64,000 nucleotides of DNA, taken from assembly GCF_023509525.1 (NCBI RefSeq), contig NZ_JAKNCJ010000002.1:682001-746000 (forward strand), written 5' to 3'. The notes under the pieces were generated by a model that was given only the letters and a program-made list of their open reading frames with translations, made no database searches and was not told where the DNA came from. Both the position numbers and the translations under genes were made by a program. The stretch is from Brachybacterium equifaecis. GTDB lineage: Bacteria; Actinomycetota; Actinomycetes; Actinomycetales; Dermabacteraceae. Positions 1-8,842 of this stretch are shown piece after piece (the stretch's first letter is position 1; each line of letters starts with the position of its first letter).

Positions 1-400
1 AGCGGCTCGGCACGAGCACCCGTCGGGCCCCGAGGCGCGCGACCCGCGCCACCAAGGCGTTTGCCCCCTCCGGGATGATGTGCAGATGCACCAAGCGGGG
101 CCCGAGTCCGGCTGTGGCTGCGGAAGGCACGAGCCCGTTGCACCACAGGGGCACGCGAAGGTTCCGCAGCCTCCAGAGCGCGAGCTGAACCATGTAGGCG
201 GCGCGGCCGGATGCCGGCAGAACCGTCGTCGAGAATCCGCGCTCCTCCGCCGCCTCGACCAGTCCGCCGGGCTCCCGAGGGCCCACGACGGTCACAGCGA
301 TGCCTGAGAAGCGCAGCGCCTCGGCGATGTTCAACAACATCACCTCGCCGCCTCCCATGTCACCGTTGTTGGTGGCGATCGCGATCCGAGCGGCGTTCAC
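1..400 (-). CDS. Glycosyltransferase family 4, N-terminal part (runs off left edge)
   Basis: Open minus-strand frame from a GTG at 400-398 to the window edge without a stop, about 133 residues. It begins MNAARIAIATNNGDMGGGEV, the glycine-rich N-terminal loop after the first beta strand that is typical of GT-B glycosyltransferases of family GT4, followed by alternating hydrophobic strands and helices (AVTVVGP, LVHLHIIPEG). The start overlaps the stop of the upstream glycosyltransferase at a GTGA junction, so it belongs to the same surface-glycan operon. The C-terminal nucleotide-sugar domain lies outside the window, so substrate cannot be judged. Family assignment is from recognisable fold features, not from a search. 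Confidence 0.7.
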   Translation of the reverse strand, partial: MNAARIAIATNNGDMGGGEVMLLNIAEALRFSGIAVTVVGPREPGGLVEAAEERGFSTTVLPASGRAAYMVQLALWRLRNLRVPLWCNGLVPSAATAGLGPRLVHLHIIPEGANALVARVARLGARRVLVPSR

Positions 401-1326
401 GGCGCCTTGGTGATGTCACGGGGCATCTCGACCTGGTCTATCAGACGGGGAGGAGGGAGGGGCCGCCTCCTACCCGTGAGCTTCGAGCGGATATTTCCTA
501 AGCGTCGAAGAGTGAATCGGACGGCGCTCCGGGGGTTGCGATTCCGAAGGTCGTGCAACATCAGCCCCGGATATTCACGCAAGACAGCAAGAAGCCAGCC
601 ACGGCCGTTCTCGAACGGAAACTGATCGGGATGCTTCCTCCAGATATCCACCTCAGCCCCAGCAGAGCCAAGAATCTTCCGGATCTCGGTGCGGAGGGTC
701 GGAGCGCTCCGGAAAAATAGAGTGACATCTTCCCGGATCGCCGGTCTCACACCAGCCTGCATGACTCGAAGCGCGAACTCGTTGTCCTCCCCGCCATAGC
801 GCGTCATGGAGAAGTCGAGGCCGCCTACGCGGAGGAACGCGTCACGTCGCATCGCGAGGTTGCCGGTGCCGACGATGACAGGGCAGTCCCCTCGGATCGC
901 GTGCTCGATAGAATAGCGGAGGATCGGCGCATTGGGATCATGAGGCGTCCGCAGCTGTCGTATCGGGCCGCCGACGGCCTCGGCGCCTTGAAGGGCTTCG
1001 TGAGCCGCAGCGACCCATCTGGGACCGACCCGGTCATCGGCCGCGCAGAAGGCCAGTGAAGATCCCACCGCCGCCACCGCCCCGGCATTGCACGCGAACG
1101 CGGCACCCCGAACAGCCGAGGCGTCCACGAGTCGGAGCGCGGCCGGGAAGCCCTCGACGCGCGCACGGACGATATCCCGGGTGGCGTCCGTCGATCCGTT
1201 GTCCGCGACGATCACCTCCCAGGGAAAATCAACCCCCTGCTGCCCGGCCAGCGCGTCGAGCTCCTCTTCGATCGTCTCAGCACCGTTGAGCACGGGGATG
1301 ACGACGGAGAAGACAGGTTCTATCAC
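397..1326 (-). CDS. Glycosyltransferase family 2
   Basis: 309 aa, GTG start at 1326. The N-terminus reads FSVVIPVLNGAETIEEELDA, then VIVADNGSTDATRDIV, and a DDRVGP segment follows near residue 95, the usual GT-A layout of family GT2 with the metal-binding acidic motif. A later GGEDNEFALRV segment matches the conserved acceptor-side GGEDxEF motif of this family. It would add a sugar to a growing lipid-linked glycan at the inner membrane face. Upstream lies the polymerase gene after an 81-bp gap; downstream it overlaps the next glycosyltransferase by four bases. A weak AAGG sits in front of the start. The exact sugar is unknown. Confidence 0.85.
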   Translation of the reverse strand: MIEPVFSVVIPVLNGAETIEEELDALAGQQGVDFPWEVIVADNGSTDATRDIVRARVEGFPAALRLVDASAVRGAAFACNAGAVAAVGSSLAFCAADDRVGPRWVAAAHEALQGAEAVGGPIRQLRTPHDPNAPILRYSIEHAIRGDCPVIVGTGNLAMRRDAFLRVGGLDFSMTRYGGEDNEFALRVMQAGVRPAIREDVTLFFRSAPTLRTEIRKILGSAGAEVDIWRKHPDQFPFENGRGWLLAVLREYPGLMLHDLRNRNPRSAVRFTLRRLGNIRSKLTGRRRPLPPPRLIDQVEMPRDITKAP

Positions 1327-1407
1327 GGCAGAACACCGACCTTTCTGAAGGAAGAGACCCGCTCATTCGAAGAGTCCGCTGGGGCATCCACGACCGGGTC
1401 CATCCTG

Positions 1408-2697
1408 TCACCGCCGGCCAGGGGCGGCACCGAGCCCGGCCCCTCGGCCCTCCGGACTCAGAGTCCCTTGGAAGGAGCCCGGTCCGGACTCGAGCTGCGA
1501 GTCGCGCTGCGCGGTCCAGCGCGCCTGGAGCGCGAACGCCATCACAACCCCCCACTCGGCGGTGAGGAACACCTCGCCCAGCCTCCAGGAGCACAGAAGC
1601 AGGATGATCGTGGCCGCCTGGGCACCGAACTCCCAGCGGGTGAGCTGCCGTGCGAACGGCCGGATCCCGACCATCACAGTGAACACCACGATGAAGATCA
1701 GCCACGGATAGCCGCCCTCGACGATCGCCGTCCAGTACGAGTTGTGGAAGAAGAAGTGCTGGCCCTGGACATCGACGTATGCCTCGCCGAGCCCCTGGCC
1801 ACTGAAGGGGGTCTGATGCACGCGGATCTCCGAGGCGGCATCGATGCGCGCGCGGAGCAGGTCCGAGCCCTTGCGATCGGAGAACTGCCCCACCTGGGAG
1901 AAGTCCTCCTGCAACGCTGAGAATCCGAACCAAATACCAGCGCCCAGCACATAGCGACCGAGGAGCGGCAGCTTCGGCGCCACGAAGTACCAAATGAACG
2001 CCGCACCCAACGCCGCGATCGACGTCCTGGACCCCGTGAGGTAGGTGGCTCCGAGCGCGAACATTCCCGCGAGAAGACGCGTCCACCGCTTCTGGAAAGC
2101 GAATACCGCGAGGAATCCGTAGACTGCATGACCGAGGCCTGCAACATTCTTGTCAAAGAACCAACCCGAGAGGACGCCGCCGTAATTGTCGGGAGCCAGC
2201 CCGGCATAGAAGGTGACCAGGTTGAATACTGTGCCCGCAAAAAGTCCCAGGAGACCAGACCGCAGATCGAGCCGGCCCGAGGCCAGGCAGAAGATCATCA
2301 CCAGGACGAGCGTCATACGGAAGATCCGCCGCGTCCAGTCCCCGGCTTCTTCCGTCGGGCTCGCGAACATGGAGACTATGCCGAGGTATAGCAGCGCAAG
2401 AGCGAACGTCGGCACTAGTCGTTGCAGACCGCCGAGCTCGAACAATGGGCGACGAAACAACACGAGCCCGCACAGGAGAATCGCGGAGAACTGCGCGATG
2501 TCGAACGGGATCGGCAGGCCATAACTGCCCTCGAAGATGAGCAGGAAGAACAGCACGAACTCCGGTATCCGGATCGTTCCGATGGTGCGCAGGGCATCGG
2601 TGGCGCCCTCTCGCATCCACGCGGATTCGCCGACCAGATACTTTCGACGGACTCCGGTGCTCACCACAGGCCGCGCCGGCGCAGCGGTTCTGCTCAT
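1408..2697 (-). CDS. O-antigen polymerase/ligase-like integral membrane protein (Wzy-type)
   Basis: 429 aa when started at the ATG at 2697-2695, which overlaps the stop of the upstream glycosyltransferase (ATGA). A start 39 bases upstream is open but would lengthen the overlap. The protein is a chain of about ten or more hydrophobic segments (for example ILLCGLVLF, FALALLYLGIVSMF, LVLVMIFCLASG, FTVMVGI) with a longer extracytoplasmic loop in the second half rich in polar residues. This is the layout of Wzy/O-antigen ligase proteins, which have little sequence conservation. In context it is the likely polymerase of the repeat unit built by the neighbouring glycosyltransferases. A flippase was not seen inside the window. 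Confidence 0.75.
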   Translation of the reverse strand: MSRTAAPARPVVSTGVRRKYLVGESAWMREGATDALRTIGTIRIPEFVLFFLLIFEGSYGLPIPFDIAQFSAILLCGLVLFRRPLFELGGLQRLVPTFALALLYLGIVSMFASPTEEAGDWTRRIFRMTLVLVMIFCLASGRLDLRSGLLGLFAGTVFNLVTFYAGLAPDNYGGVLSGWFFDKNVAGLGHAVYGFLAVFAFQKRWTRLLAGMFALGATYLTGSRTSIAALGAAFIWYFVAPKLPLLGRYVLGAGIWFGFSALQEDFSQVGQFSDRKGSDLLRARIDAASEIRVHQTPFSGQGLGEAYVDVQGQHFFFHNSYWTAIVEGGYPWLIFIVVFTVMVGIRPFARQLTRWEFGAQAATIILLLCSWRLGEVFLTAEWGVVMAFALQARWTAQRDSQLESGPGSFQGTLSPEGRGAGLGAAPGRR

Positions 2698-3794
2698 GCC
2701 AAGGCCTCCCGGTATTCGCGGCCGATAGCCGTGCACATCCCCGCGACGCTCTGGTCATCCTCCCCCGGCCGAGGCCGCGCCGTCACGTCGAGGCCCTGGG
2801 CGAGGATCGCAGCGGCCACTCCGCGACTGTTCGCGGCGTACACGAGGCATCGCGCAGGCACTATCTCGGCGTTCCCGCCAACGGGCGTCGCCACCACGCC
2901 GAGCCCGGACGCCACGGCATCCAGGAGCGTGTACGAGAGGTTCTCGGAGTCGGAGAGCTGCACCACGACATCATGCGCGGCGAGGGCCTCGGCGGCATCC
3001 ACGTGCCCGGGGAAAGAGACCGAGGCCTCCTCTCCTCCCGCGAGTCCGAGCCTGCGAGCCAGCTCGCGCAGCGCCGCCTCCCGCTCGCCCTCCCCGGCGA
3101 TCGTCAGCCGCGCCTCCGAGTGCGAGGCATGCACGAGGGCGAACGCCTCGAGGAGGGCATCGATCCTCTTCTCCGGAGCGAGGCGTGCCAGGGAGAGCAC
3201 GCGGAGCCCCGGCTCGCGGGCTGCGCTCTGGGCGGGCGCGTCCACGCCGTTGCGGATCACGGAGACGGGGGCGCCGCTCCCCCACTGACGTCGGATCTCC
3301 CGCGCGGTGGCTTGGCTGACGGCGATGACGCGGTCGGTGCGGTGCAGGCGCGCGCGATGCGCCGCAGCCTTGACTGCGGCCCCGGCCGCACTGGACTGGT
3401 AGTACCCACGGCGCGGGGAGATCCCGTGCTCGGTGCTCACCAGGCGGATCCGTCGGCCCGCTCCGGAGCGAAGTCCCGTGACGGCCGCTGCTCCCGCGAT
3501 ATCGGCGAAGGCGAGATGCGTATGCAGCACGTCCGGGCGCAGCCGCGAGAGCACCCGGCGCACTTCCGCGATCGCCGTGCGCGCCCCGTCGGCAGGGCTC
3601 ACGGGGCCCGTCAGCACAGCCGCACCCAGCGCCCGGAGCTGCGCGGCGAGCGGGCCTTCCGGACACAGCACGACGATCCGGAATCCGGGGATGCCCGTCC
3701 GCACGGCGTCGAGCGCATGCCTGGCCACCCCGCCGATCTCCGGCACGGGGACGTACCAGAGGGCGAGCGGCGCCGATGCGCCGCTCAGAACCAC
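2694..3794 (-). CDS. Glycosyltransferase family 4
   Basis: 366 aa from a GTG at 3794. A longer frame is open upstream but would run far into the NeuB fusion gene, so the short overlap of 10 bases is preferred. Residues near 12-24 (VPVPEIGGVARHA) form the N-terminal GT-B loop. The C-terminal half has VLSLARLAPEKRIDALLEAF, then FPGHVDAAEALAAHDVVVQLSDSENLSYTLLDAVASGLGVVATPVGGNAEIV. That is the nucleotide-sugar binding domain of GT4, although the usual EGxPxxxLEA is here SENLSYTLLDA. Expected to act on a lipid-linked acceptor at the cytoplasmic membrane face. The donor sugar cannot be read from sequence. Confidence 0.85.
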   Translation of the reverse strand: MVLSGASAPLALWYVPVPEIGGVARHALDAVRTGIPGFRIVVLCPEGPLAAQLRALGAAVLTGPVSPADGARTAIAEVRRVLSRLRPDVLHTHLAFADIAGAAAVTGLRSGAGRRIRLVSTEHGISPRRGYYQSSAAGAAVKAAAHRARLHRTDRVIAVSQATAREIRRQWGSGAPVSVIRNGVDAPAQSAAREPGLRVLSLARLAPEKRIDALLEAFALVHASHSEARLTIAGEGEREAALRELARRLGLAGGEEASVSFPGHVDAAEALAAHDVVVQLSDSENLSYTLLDAVASGLGVVATPVGGNAEIVPARCLVYAANSRGVAAAILAQGLDVTARPRPGEDDQSVAGMCTAIGREYREALA

Positions 3795-6049
3795 TTCTGC
3801 AGCCGATCGAGCGCCGTGAAGAAGCCTTCGCCGTTGTTGACGTGGCCCATCCAGATCTCGGGGATGAACGGGGCCTTCGGGGCGAGGCGGTCCATGCGCT
3901 CGGCGAGGTCCTTGAAATCGACCTCGCCCTCGCCCACCTGCACGCCCTCGCCGTCCACGCCGATCGAGTCGACGATGTGGAGGTGCTCGGTGTACGGGCC
4001 CATCAGGTCGATGTACTCGCTGAAGGGGCGCTTCGCGAAGTTCGCGGCGAGCTTCGTGTGGGAGACGTCGAAGGTGAGGCGCCGCCCGTACTTCTCGCAG
4101 AACCAGACGGTGTCCTCGGGCTCCATGAAGAGGTTGTGGAACTGCTGGCCGCCCATGAGCCACGGGAAGGGCGGGAGGGTCTGCGCCGTCAGGCGCACGC
4201 CCTCCTCGTCGATCCGCGCGAGGCCCTGCTGCACGCGCTCGTACATCGCCATGCGCTCGCTGGGGGCGACGTGGTGGTCGGGGAGGAAGCCGCCCATCGT
4301 GACGATAAGGATCGGATCCTCCGCGCACATGAAGTAGCGGCGCACGTCGCGCGCCATGTCCACGACCGTCTGCACCTCCACGATCGAGCGCTCGAAGATC
4401 GCCTCGTCGGGGCTCGCGAGGTCGATGAGGAAGTCCCCGGCATAGAGGTCGGGGGCGTGCATGGTGAAGAACTGGGGGAGCTTCTCACCGGGCTCGAAGA
4501 ACGTCGAGGGATCCAGCTCCATGTCCTTGTAGGACTGGTGGAACTCGAGGAAGTCGGGCGCGGAGACCTCCATCAGCGCGCGGAAGTCGTGGAACCGCAC
4601 GGGCAGTCCCCACGGGCGCCGGAAGTCGTACTCGCTGCGCTGCTGGGCGGTGCCGGCGAGGTCGCCCGGGTAGAAGAAGTCCCCGGCCGGGACGTCGCGG
4701 AACAGGGTCGAGCCCATCAGCACGTCCTTCTGGTCGGGCTGCAGCCCGCGGCCCGGGCTCTTCACCTCGACGTCGGCCGCGGTCACCACATCGCCCACGC
4801 GCAGATCGCGCGCGGCGACCAGGGACTTCGCGAGGTTCACGCGGTTCATCAGCTCGCCGGTCGACAGCTCGCGCGGCTGATCGGAGCCGAGGGCCTCCTC
4901 GAGGTCGCGGATCTGGCGCACCATCTGCGCGAGCTCCTCGGGCAGGAGGGAGACCTTGTGGTCGTTGCCCTCGAGCGACTTGTCCACGGTCACGTGCTTC
5001 TCGATGATCGCGGCGCCGCGCGCCACGGCCGCGACCGGGACGTGCCAGCCGCGCTCGTGGCCCGAATAGCCGACGATCCCGTCGCCCAGCTCCGCGAGGC
5101 GATCCATGTACCGCAGGTTCACGTCCTTTAACGGCGCCGGGTAGGTGGACTGCGTCTGCAGCAGCGCGAACTGGGCGCCCGCCGCCCGCAGCACCTCGAC
5201 CGCTCCGGTGATCTCCTGCTCCGTGCTCATACCAGTGGAGACGATCATCGGGACGCCGAAGCCGGCGACCTGACGCAGCAGCTCGTGGTTCGTGAGATCT
5301 GCGGAGGCGATCTTGTAGCCCGGCACGCCGTAGGCGTGCAGGGCGTCGGCCGACGGCGCATCCCAGGGGGTGCAGATCGCGTCGATGTCCCGCTCGGCGC
5401 AGTAGTCGAGCACTGTGCGCATGTCCTCGACGCTGAGGGTGTACTTGGCCAGCAGGTTCATCGTGTACTGCGGGCCGAGGTCCTCGCCGGAGGAGTCGGC
5501 GCCGCTGCCGGAGCGGTACAGGGCCGCCATGTCGCGCAGCTGGAACTTCACGACGTCCACGCCCCCGGCGACGCAGTGGTCCACGAGCTCCTTCGCGAGC
5601 TCCACGGAGCCCTGATGGTTGTTGCCGATCTCGCCGATGATCAGGGCGCGCTGATCCTCGCCGACGGTGTGGCGGCCGATGGTGAAGGTGCGGCTCGCGG
5701 GCGAGGCGATCGCGACCAGTCGGCTGCGCTCGTCGAGCACAGGGATGCGCGTGACGCCGCCGGTGAGCAGCGGTGCGATCCGCTCGACGGGCGTGCCCTC
5801 GGCGACCGAGAGGAACTGCGTGTTCGCGGCCTCCAGCGCGGGCGCGGCGAGATCGGGGGTGGTCTGGCCGACGAGCCAGCGGCGCACGTCGCCGTCGGTG
5901 AGGGCGCCGCGCACGGCGCCGCTGGGGTCCACGAGGAAGGCGACGCGCGCCTTGTTCTCCCCGATGACGCGCAGCGCCTCGAGGACGCTGGCCTCGGTGT
6001 TGACGATGTACGGGGCAGTGGTGCGGTCCAGGATCACGGGATGCTCCAT
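3785..6049 (-). CDS. Fusion: CBS pair + NeuB-type nonulosonic acid synthase + SAF + sugar-isomerase-like TIM barrel
   Basis: 754 aa, ATG start at 6049. Residues 1-118 form two CBS repeats (VLEALRVIGENKARVAFLVD, LTDGDVRRWL; then ITRIPV-like VTRIPVLDE). Residues about 127-370 are a NeuB synthase barrel with GEIGNNHQGS (139-148), DVVKFQLRD, KIASADLTNHELL, STGMS and IEKHVTVDK. Residues about 395-465 are an antifreeze-like SAF domain (LVAARDLRVGDVVTAADVEV). Residues about 475-754 look like a xylose-isomerase-like TIM barrel (LTFDVSHTKLA, HIVDS, PEIWMGH). NeuB condenses phosphoenolpyruvate with an aminosugar to a nonulosonic acid. CBS pairs often sense nucleotides. No separate NeuC epimerase is nearby, so the last domain may supply a precursor step; that is inference. 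It pairs with the CMP-sugar synthetase immediately upstream. Confidence 0.88.
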   Translation of the reverse strand: MEHPVILDRTTAPYIVNTEASVLEALRVIGENKARVAFLVDPSGAVRGALTDGDVRRWLVGQTTPDLAAPALEAANTQFLSVAEGTPVERIAPLLTGGVTRIPVLDERSRLVAIASPASRTFTIGRHTVGEDQRALIIGEIGNNHQGSVELAKELVDHCVAGGVDVVKFQLRDMAALYRSGSGADSSGEDLGPQYTMNLLAKYTLSVEDMRTVLDYCAERDIDAICTPWDAPSADALHAYGVPGYKIASADLTNHELLRQVAGFGVPMIVSTGMSTEQEITGAVEVLRAAGAQFALLQTQSTYPAPLKDVNLRYMDRLAELGDGIVGYSGHERGWHVPVAAVARGAAIIEKHVTVDKSLEGNDHKVSLLPEELAQMVRQIRDLEEALGSDQPRELSTGELMNRVNLAKSLVAARDLRVGDVVTAADVEVKSPGRGLQPDQKDVLMGSTLFRDVPAGDFFYPGDLAGTAQQRSEYDFRRPWGLPVRFHDFRALMEVSAPDFLEFHQSYKDMELDPSTFFEPGEKLPQFFTMHAPDLYAGDFLIDLASPDEAIFERSIVEVQTVVDMARDVRRYFMCAEDPILIVTMGGFLPDHHVAPSERMAMYERVQQGLARIDEEGVRLTAQTLPPFPWLMGGQQFHNLFMEPEDTVWFCEKYGRRLTFDVSHTKLAANFAKRPFSEYIDLMGPYTEHLHIVDSIGVDGEGVQVGEGEVDFKDLAERMDRLAPKAPFIPEIWMGHVNNGEGFFTALDRLQKWF

Positions 6050-6747
6050 CCGAGTCTCGAGAGCATGCTCTCTGCGGCGGCGACGTCAGCCACCGTGTCG
6101 ATGTCCACGCCCTCGACCTCGTCGAGGACGAACAGGTCTGTGCGGCCGCCGATTCGGTTGCCGAGCGTGCGGTAGATGTGCGGGGCCGTGACGTACAGGC
6201 TCCCGTTCTCGAAGTAGTGCATCTGCTCAGGAGTGAGCTCCTGGCGGCGCGGGCGGTGCTGCGGGTCGTAGGCCGCGGTCGCGCTCTCGCCGGGGGCCGA
6301 CGGCGGCCGCCAGAAGAACGGGGACTCCGGGACGACGCCCACGAGCGACTCGACGCCGGTCTCGCGGAACTGATCGATCGCGCGTCGGATCGTGTCCGGC
6401 CGGCGCACGGGCGAGGTCGCCTGGAGCAGCAGGACGGCGTCCAGAGCGGTGCCCTCGGCCTCGATCACGTCCATCGCGTGCAGGATCACGGGCTCGGTGG
6501 GGGTGGTGTCCTCGGCGAGCTCGGCAGGGCGCTCGATCACGCGCGCCCCGTACGAGGCCGCGACCTCGGCGATCTCGGCGTCCTCGGTCGAGGCGGCGAC
6601 GATCACGTCGCCCTCGCGGTCCTCGTTCGCCGCGAGCGCCTGGCGGATCGTCCACGCGATCAGCGGCTGCCCGCCGACGGGCAGGAGGTTCTTGCGCGGG
6701 ATGCCCTTGGAGCCTCCGCGCGCGGGGATGACGGCGAGGGCAGTCAC
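6034..6747 (-). CDS. neuA: CMP-nonulosonic acid (sialic/legionaminic acid) cytidylyltransferase
   Basis: 237 aa from a GTG at 6747 that overlaps the upstream stop (GTGA). The N-terminus LAVIPARGGSKGIPRKNLLP is the signature P-loop of CMP-sialate synthetases (IPARxGSKxIPxKN). VLLLQATSPVRRPDTIRRAI is the second family motif and FENGSLYVTAP the third. It activates the nonulosonic acid made by the NeuB fusion with CTP to give CMP-sugar for a sialyltransferase-like enzyme. Its 3-prime end overlaps the NeuB gene by 16 bases, which fixes the two as a functional pair. Whether the sugar is neuraminic, legionaminic or another nonulosonate cannot be decided here. Confidence 0.92.
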   Translation of the reverse strand: MTALAVIPARGGSKGIPRKNLLPVGGQPLIAWTIRQALAANEDREGDVIVAASTEDAEIAEVAASYGARVIERPAELAEDTTPTEPVILHAMDVIEAEGTALDAVLLLQATSPVRRPDTIRRAIDQFRETGVESLVGVVPESPFFWRPPSAPGESATAAYDPQHRPRRQELTPEQMHYFENGSLYVTAPHIYRTLGNRIGGRTDLFVLDEVEGVDIDTVADVAAAESMLSRLGWSIP

Positions 6748-7826
6748 AGGGCCTCCTCCAGGATGCGGGCGATCTTCGCTGCGGGCTCCTCGCCGGTGGC
6801 ATCCGGTGCGGGGGTGGGCTCGGCGCCGAACGGACGCATGTCGTAGCGCTCCCAGAACTCGTGCACCCAGGCGGGTGCCTTCGGGGCGTACACCCAGGCG
6901 TCGCGGCCGCGCACCGCGGCTTCGAGGACCCCGGTCGAGAACACGGCGACCACGGGATTGGGCAGATCCTTGAGCGCCACGTCGGTGGGGGCGAGCGCGA
7001 TCCCGCGACGCTGCCACAGGGCGTGCTGGGCCCGGGAGCGGATGTCTGTCTCCGAGGGGTGGGGGCGATAGAGCGCGTCATGCGCCCGGCAGAACGCGCG
7101 CGCGGCGCCACCGGTGACCGCGCGCGGGAGCTCAGCTCCGTGCAGCTGGCCGAGGAAGAGCAGGCGATCCCCGTCCCACCCCTCCGGCGCCGCGGGGGCG
7201 CGGTCCTCGTGGGCGGCCTGCCAGAGCAGCTGCGATCCGACCGTCTCCGCGCGCACGTCGGAGCGGCGGGTCGACCAGAAGGCGGCGTCGGCGTCGGACC
7301 ACGCCAGCAGGGCGGCGTCGCGCGGGAGCGGCGGGGCGTAGGGCGTGAGCGCGCCGTGCTGCACCACGAACTCGGGGAGGCCGCGGCGCTGGGCGATCGA
7401 ATGGGTGGCGGCGCCGGCCGGCAGGTGCTGTCCGATGGAGACGACCGCGGCCGTCTGCTCCCGCGCCGCGTCGCGGGGCGAGTCGAAGGGAGTGCGGGAC
7501 CATTCCTCGCCAGCGAGCTCGGGCAGCGCGGCGTCCTGCGGGGCGATCACATCGATCCCGGCGTTCAGGTAGGGCAGGGAGGCCAGCAGCGAGGCGCGCG
7601 AGGTCGGAGAGCCGGAGTCGACGGCGATGAGGAGTCGGCCCTCGCCCTCGCCCTCGCGCGAATGCAGGATCCACGCCGGCTCGGAGGCCTCAGCGGGCTC
7701 CTGGCCCCTGCGCCGCAGGGCGCGTGCGGCATCGGTGACGGCATGCTTCGCGCGGCGTGCGCGATCCCTCGATGCGGCCCATTCGCGCCACAGCTCGATG
7801 CTCTCGGGGTGGATCAGTCCAGCCAC
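6744..7826 (-). CDS. Putative glycan transferase, GT-B-like; candidate (poly)sialyltransferase
   Basis: 360 aa from the GTG at 7826, which has a GGAGG-type ribosome site and overlaps the upstream stop by 13 bases; a longer frame exists but is less likely. No signature is strong enough for certain naming. A C-terminal stretch, RPHPSE followed by about 40 residues and then VAVFSTGVLEAAVRGRDAWVYAP, resembles the donor-binding half of the polysialyltransferase/CMP-using capsule enzymes, where an H-P motif and an S-[ST]-x-LxEA segment are conserved. Its place directly before neuA and the NeuB fusion fits an enzyme that uses CMP-nonulosonate. The alternative is an unrelated surface carbohydrate protein. 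Confidence 0.5.
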   Translation of the reverse strand: MAGLIHPESIELWREWAASRDRARRAKHAVTDAARALRRRGQEPAEASEPAWILHSREGEGEGRLLIAVDSGSPTSRASLLASLPYLNAGIDVIAPQDAALPELAGEEWSRTPFDSPRDAAREQTAAVVSIGQHLPAGAATHSIAQRRGLPEFVVQHGALTPYAPPLPRDAALLAWSDADAAFWSTRRSDVRAETVGSQLLWQAAHEDRAPAAPEGWDGDRLLFLGQLHGAELPRAVTGGAARAFCRAHDALYRPHPSETDIRSRAQHALWQRRGIALAPTDVALKDLPNPVVAVFSTGVLEAAVRGRDAWVYAPKAPAWVHEFWERYDMRPFGAEPTPAPDATGEEPAAKIARILEEAL

Positions 7827-8842
7827 AGGTCCTCCAGAGTCCGCATGCGATGGTCGAAAGTGTGCTCGGCGAGCGTGCGGCGCTGACCTGCCGCGCGCAG
7901 TCCGTTCCCCCACGCGGGATCCTCCACGGCGCGCCTCGCCAGCGCGATGAGCTCCTCGGTGCTGCGCCAGACCGCGACCTCGGTGCCGACCTCGTAGAAC
8001 ATCTCGACGTCCTCGCGGTCCACGAGCTGCACTCCGCCCATCCCCGGGATCTCGAAGGTGCGCATCGCGTGGCCCGTCTGCAGGCCGTGGATGTTCACTG
8101 CTGCGGCGGCCTCGCCCACGATCTCGTAGGCGCGGTCCAGCGGCACATCGCGGGACGCCGCGATCGGGGGCCTCGACCAGGAGAAAGTGCGCAGGCGGTC
8201 CACGGGATGCCGCGAGAAGTCGCGTCCCCAGGCGTGCACGGGGAGGCCGGCCTCGTGGAGGTCCGTGAGGATGCGGTACCGGTTCTCGTACCCGGAGCCG
8301 ACGAAGGCGATCTCGCCGGTCCGCTGGACCGGGGCAGCCACGCGGTGCGGGTCGAAAGCATCGGGCAGGAAAGCGGCGGCGACGCCGTCGGAGGCAAGCT
8401 CCTTCGTCTCGCTCGGGGAGTAGCTCACCACCGGGCCCACCGCCCGCAGGAACTCGCGCGAGTAGTCGTGGCGGTGCAGATCGTCGTAGAGCCAGAGGAT
8501 GCGCGGGATCTCGCCCAGCGCCTCCCAGAAGCGGTCATCGAGGAGGTCGCCCTTGACGACGAGCACGCGATCGGGCCGGAACTCGCGCAGGGCGGCGATC
8601 ACGCGGTCGGTCTTCCGGTGCCGCTCGGGGGTGCGCCGATCCCCGGGGAGCCGCAGGCGATCGGGCAGCTCCACGGTCGCCTTCAGGCGCAGTTTGTCGG
8701 GCACCGTGTCGTAGGCGTCGTAGCGGACGCTCCGCACCTCGTGGCCGAGGCGCACGAGCGCATCCTCGATGCTCTTCCAGTAGCCGTGGAAGGCCGGGGA
8801 GAGCAGCAGAATGCGTCGCGGCGCGGGCTGCGTGACAGTCAT
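7814..8842 (-). CDS. CgeB-like glycosyltransferase (GT4-like)
   Basis: 342 aa, ATG at 8842 overlapping the upstream stop (ATGA). The protein opens with RRILLLSPAFHGYWKSIEDALVRLGHEV, then VLVVKGDLLDDRFWEAL and ILWLYDDLHRHD. The C-terminal half has IAFVGSGYENRYRIL, AVNIHGLQTGHAMRTFEIPGMG, then QLVDREDVEMFYEVGTEVAVWRSTEEL. That arrangement (VGSGYENR, then R-T-F-E-IP-x-G, then a F..G.E...w.s.eEL segment) is characteristic of the CgeB/spore-maturation family of GT-B enzymes, whose members glycosylate surface components. It lies mid-operon in the capsule locus. Acceptor and sugar are unknown. Confidence 0.8.
   Translation of the reverse strand: MTVTQPAPRRILLLSPAFHGYWKSIEDALVRLGHEVRSVRYDAYDTVPDKLRLKATVELPDRLRLPGDRRTPERHRKTDRVIAALREFRPDRVLVVKGDLLDDRFWEALGEIPRILWLYDDLHRHDYSREFLRAVGPVVSYSPSETKELASDGVAAAFLPDAFDPHRVAAPVQRTGEIAFVGSGYENRYRILTDLHEAGLPVHAWGRDFSRHPVDRLRTFSWSRPPIAASRDVPLDRAYEIVGEAAAAVNIHGLQTGHAMRTFEIPGMGGVQLVDREDVEMFYEVGTEVAVWRSTEELIALARRAVEDPAWGNGLRAAGQRRTLAEHTFDHRMRTLEDLWLD

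Noticed and set aside
2694-4328. Single long minus-strand glycosyltransferase starting at 4328
   Set aside because: It would overlap the NeuB fusion by over 500 bases. A GTG at 3794 with 10-base overlap gives a normal GT4 length.
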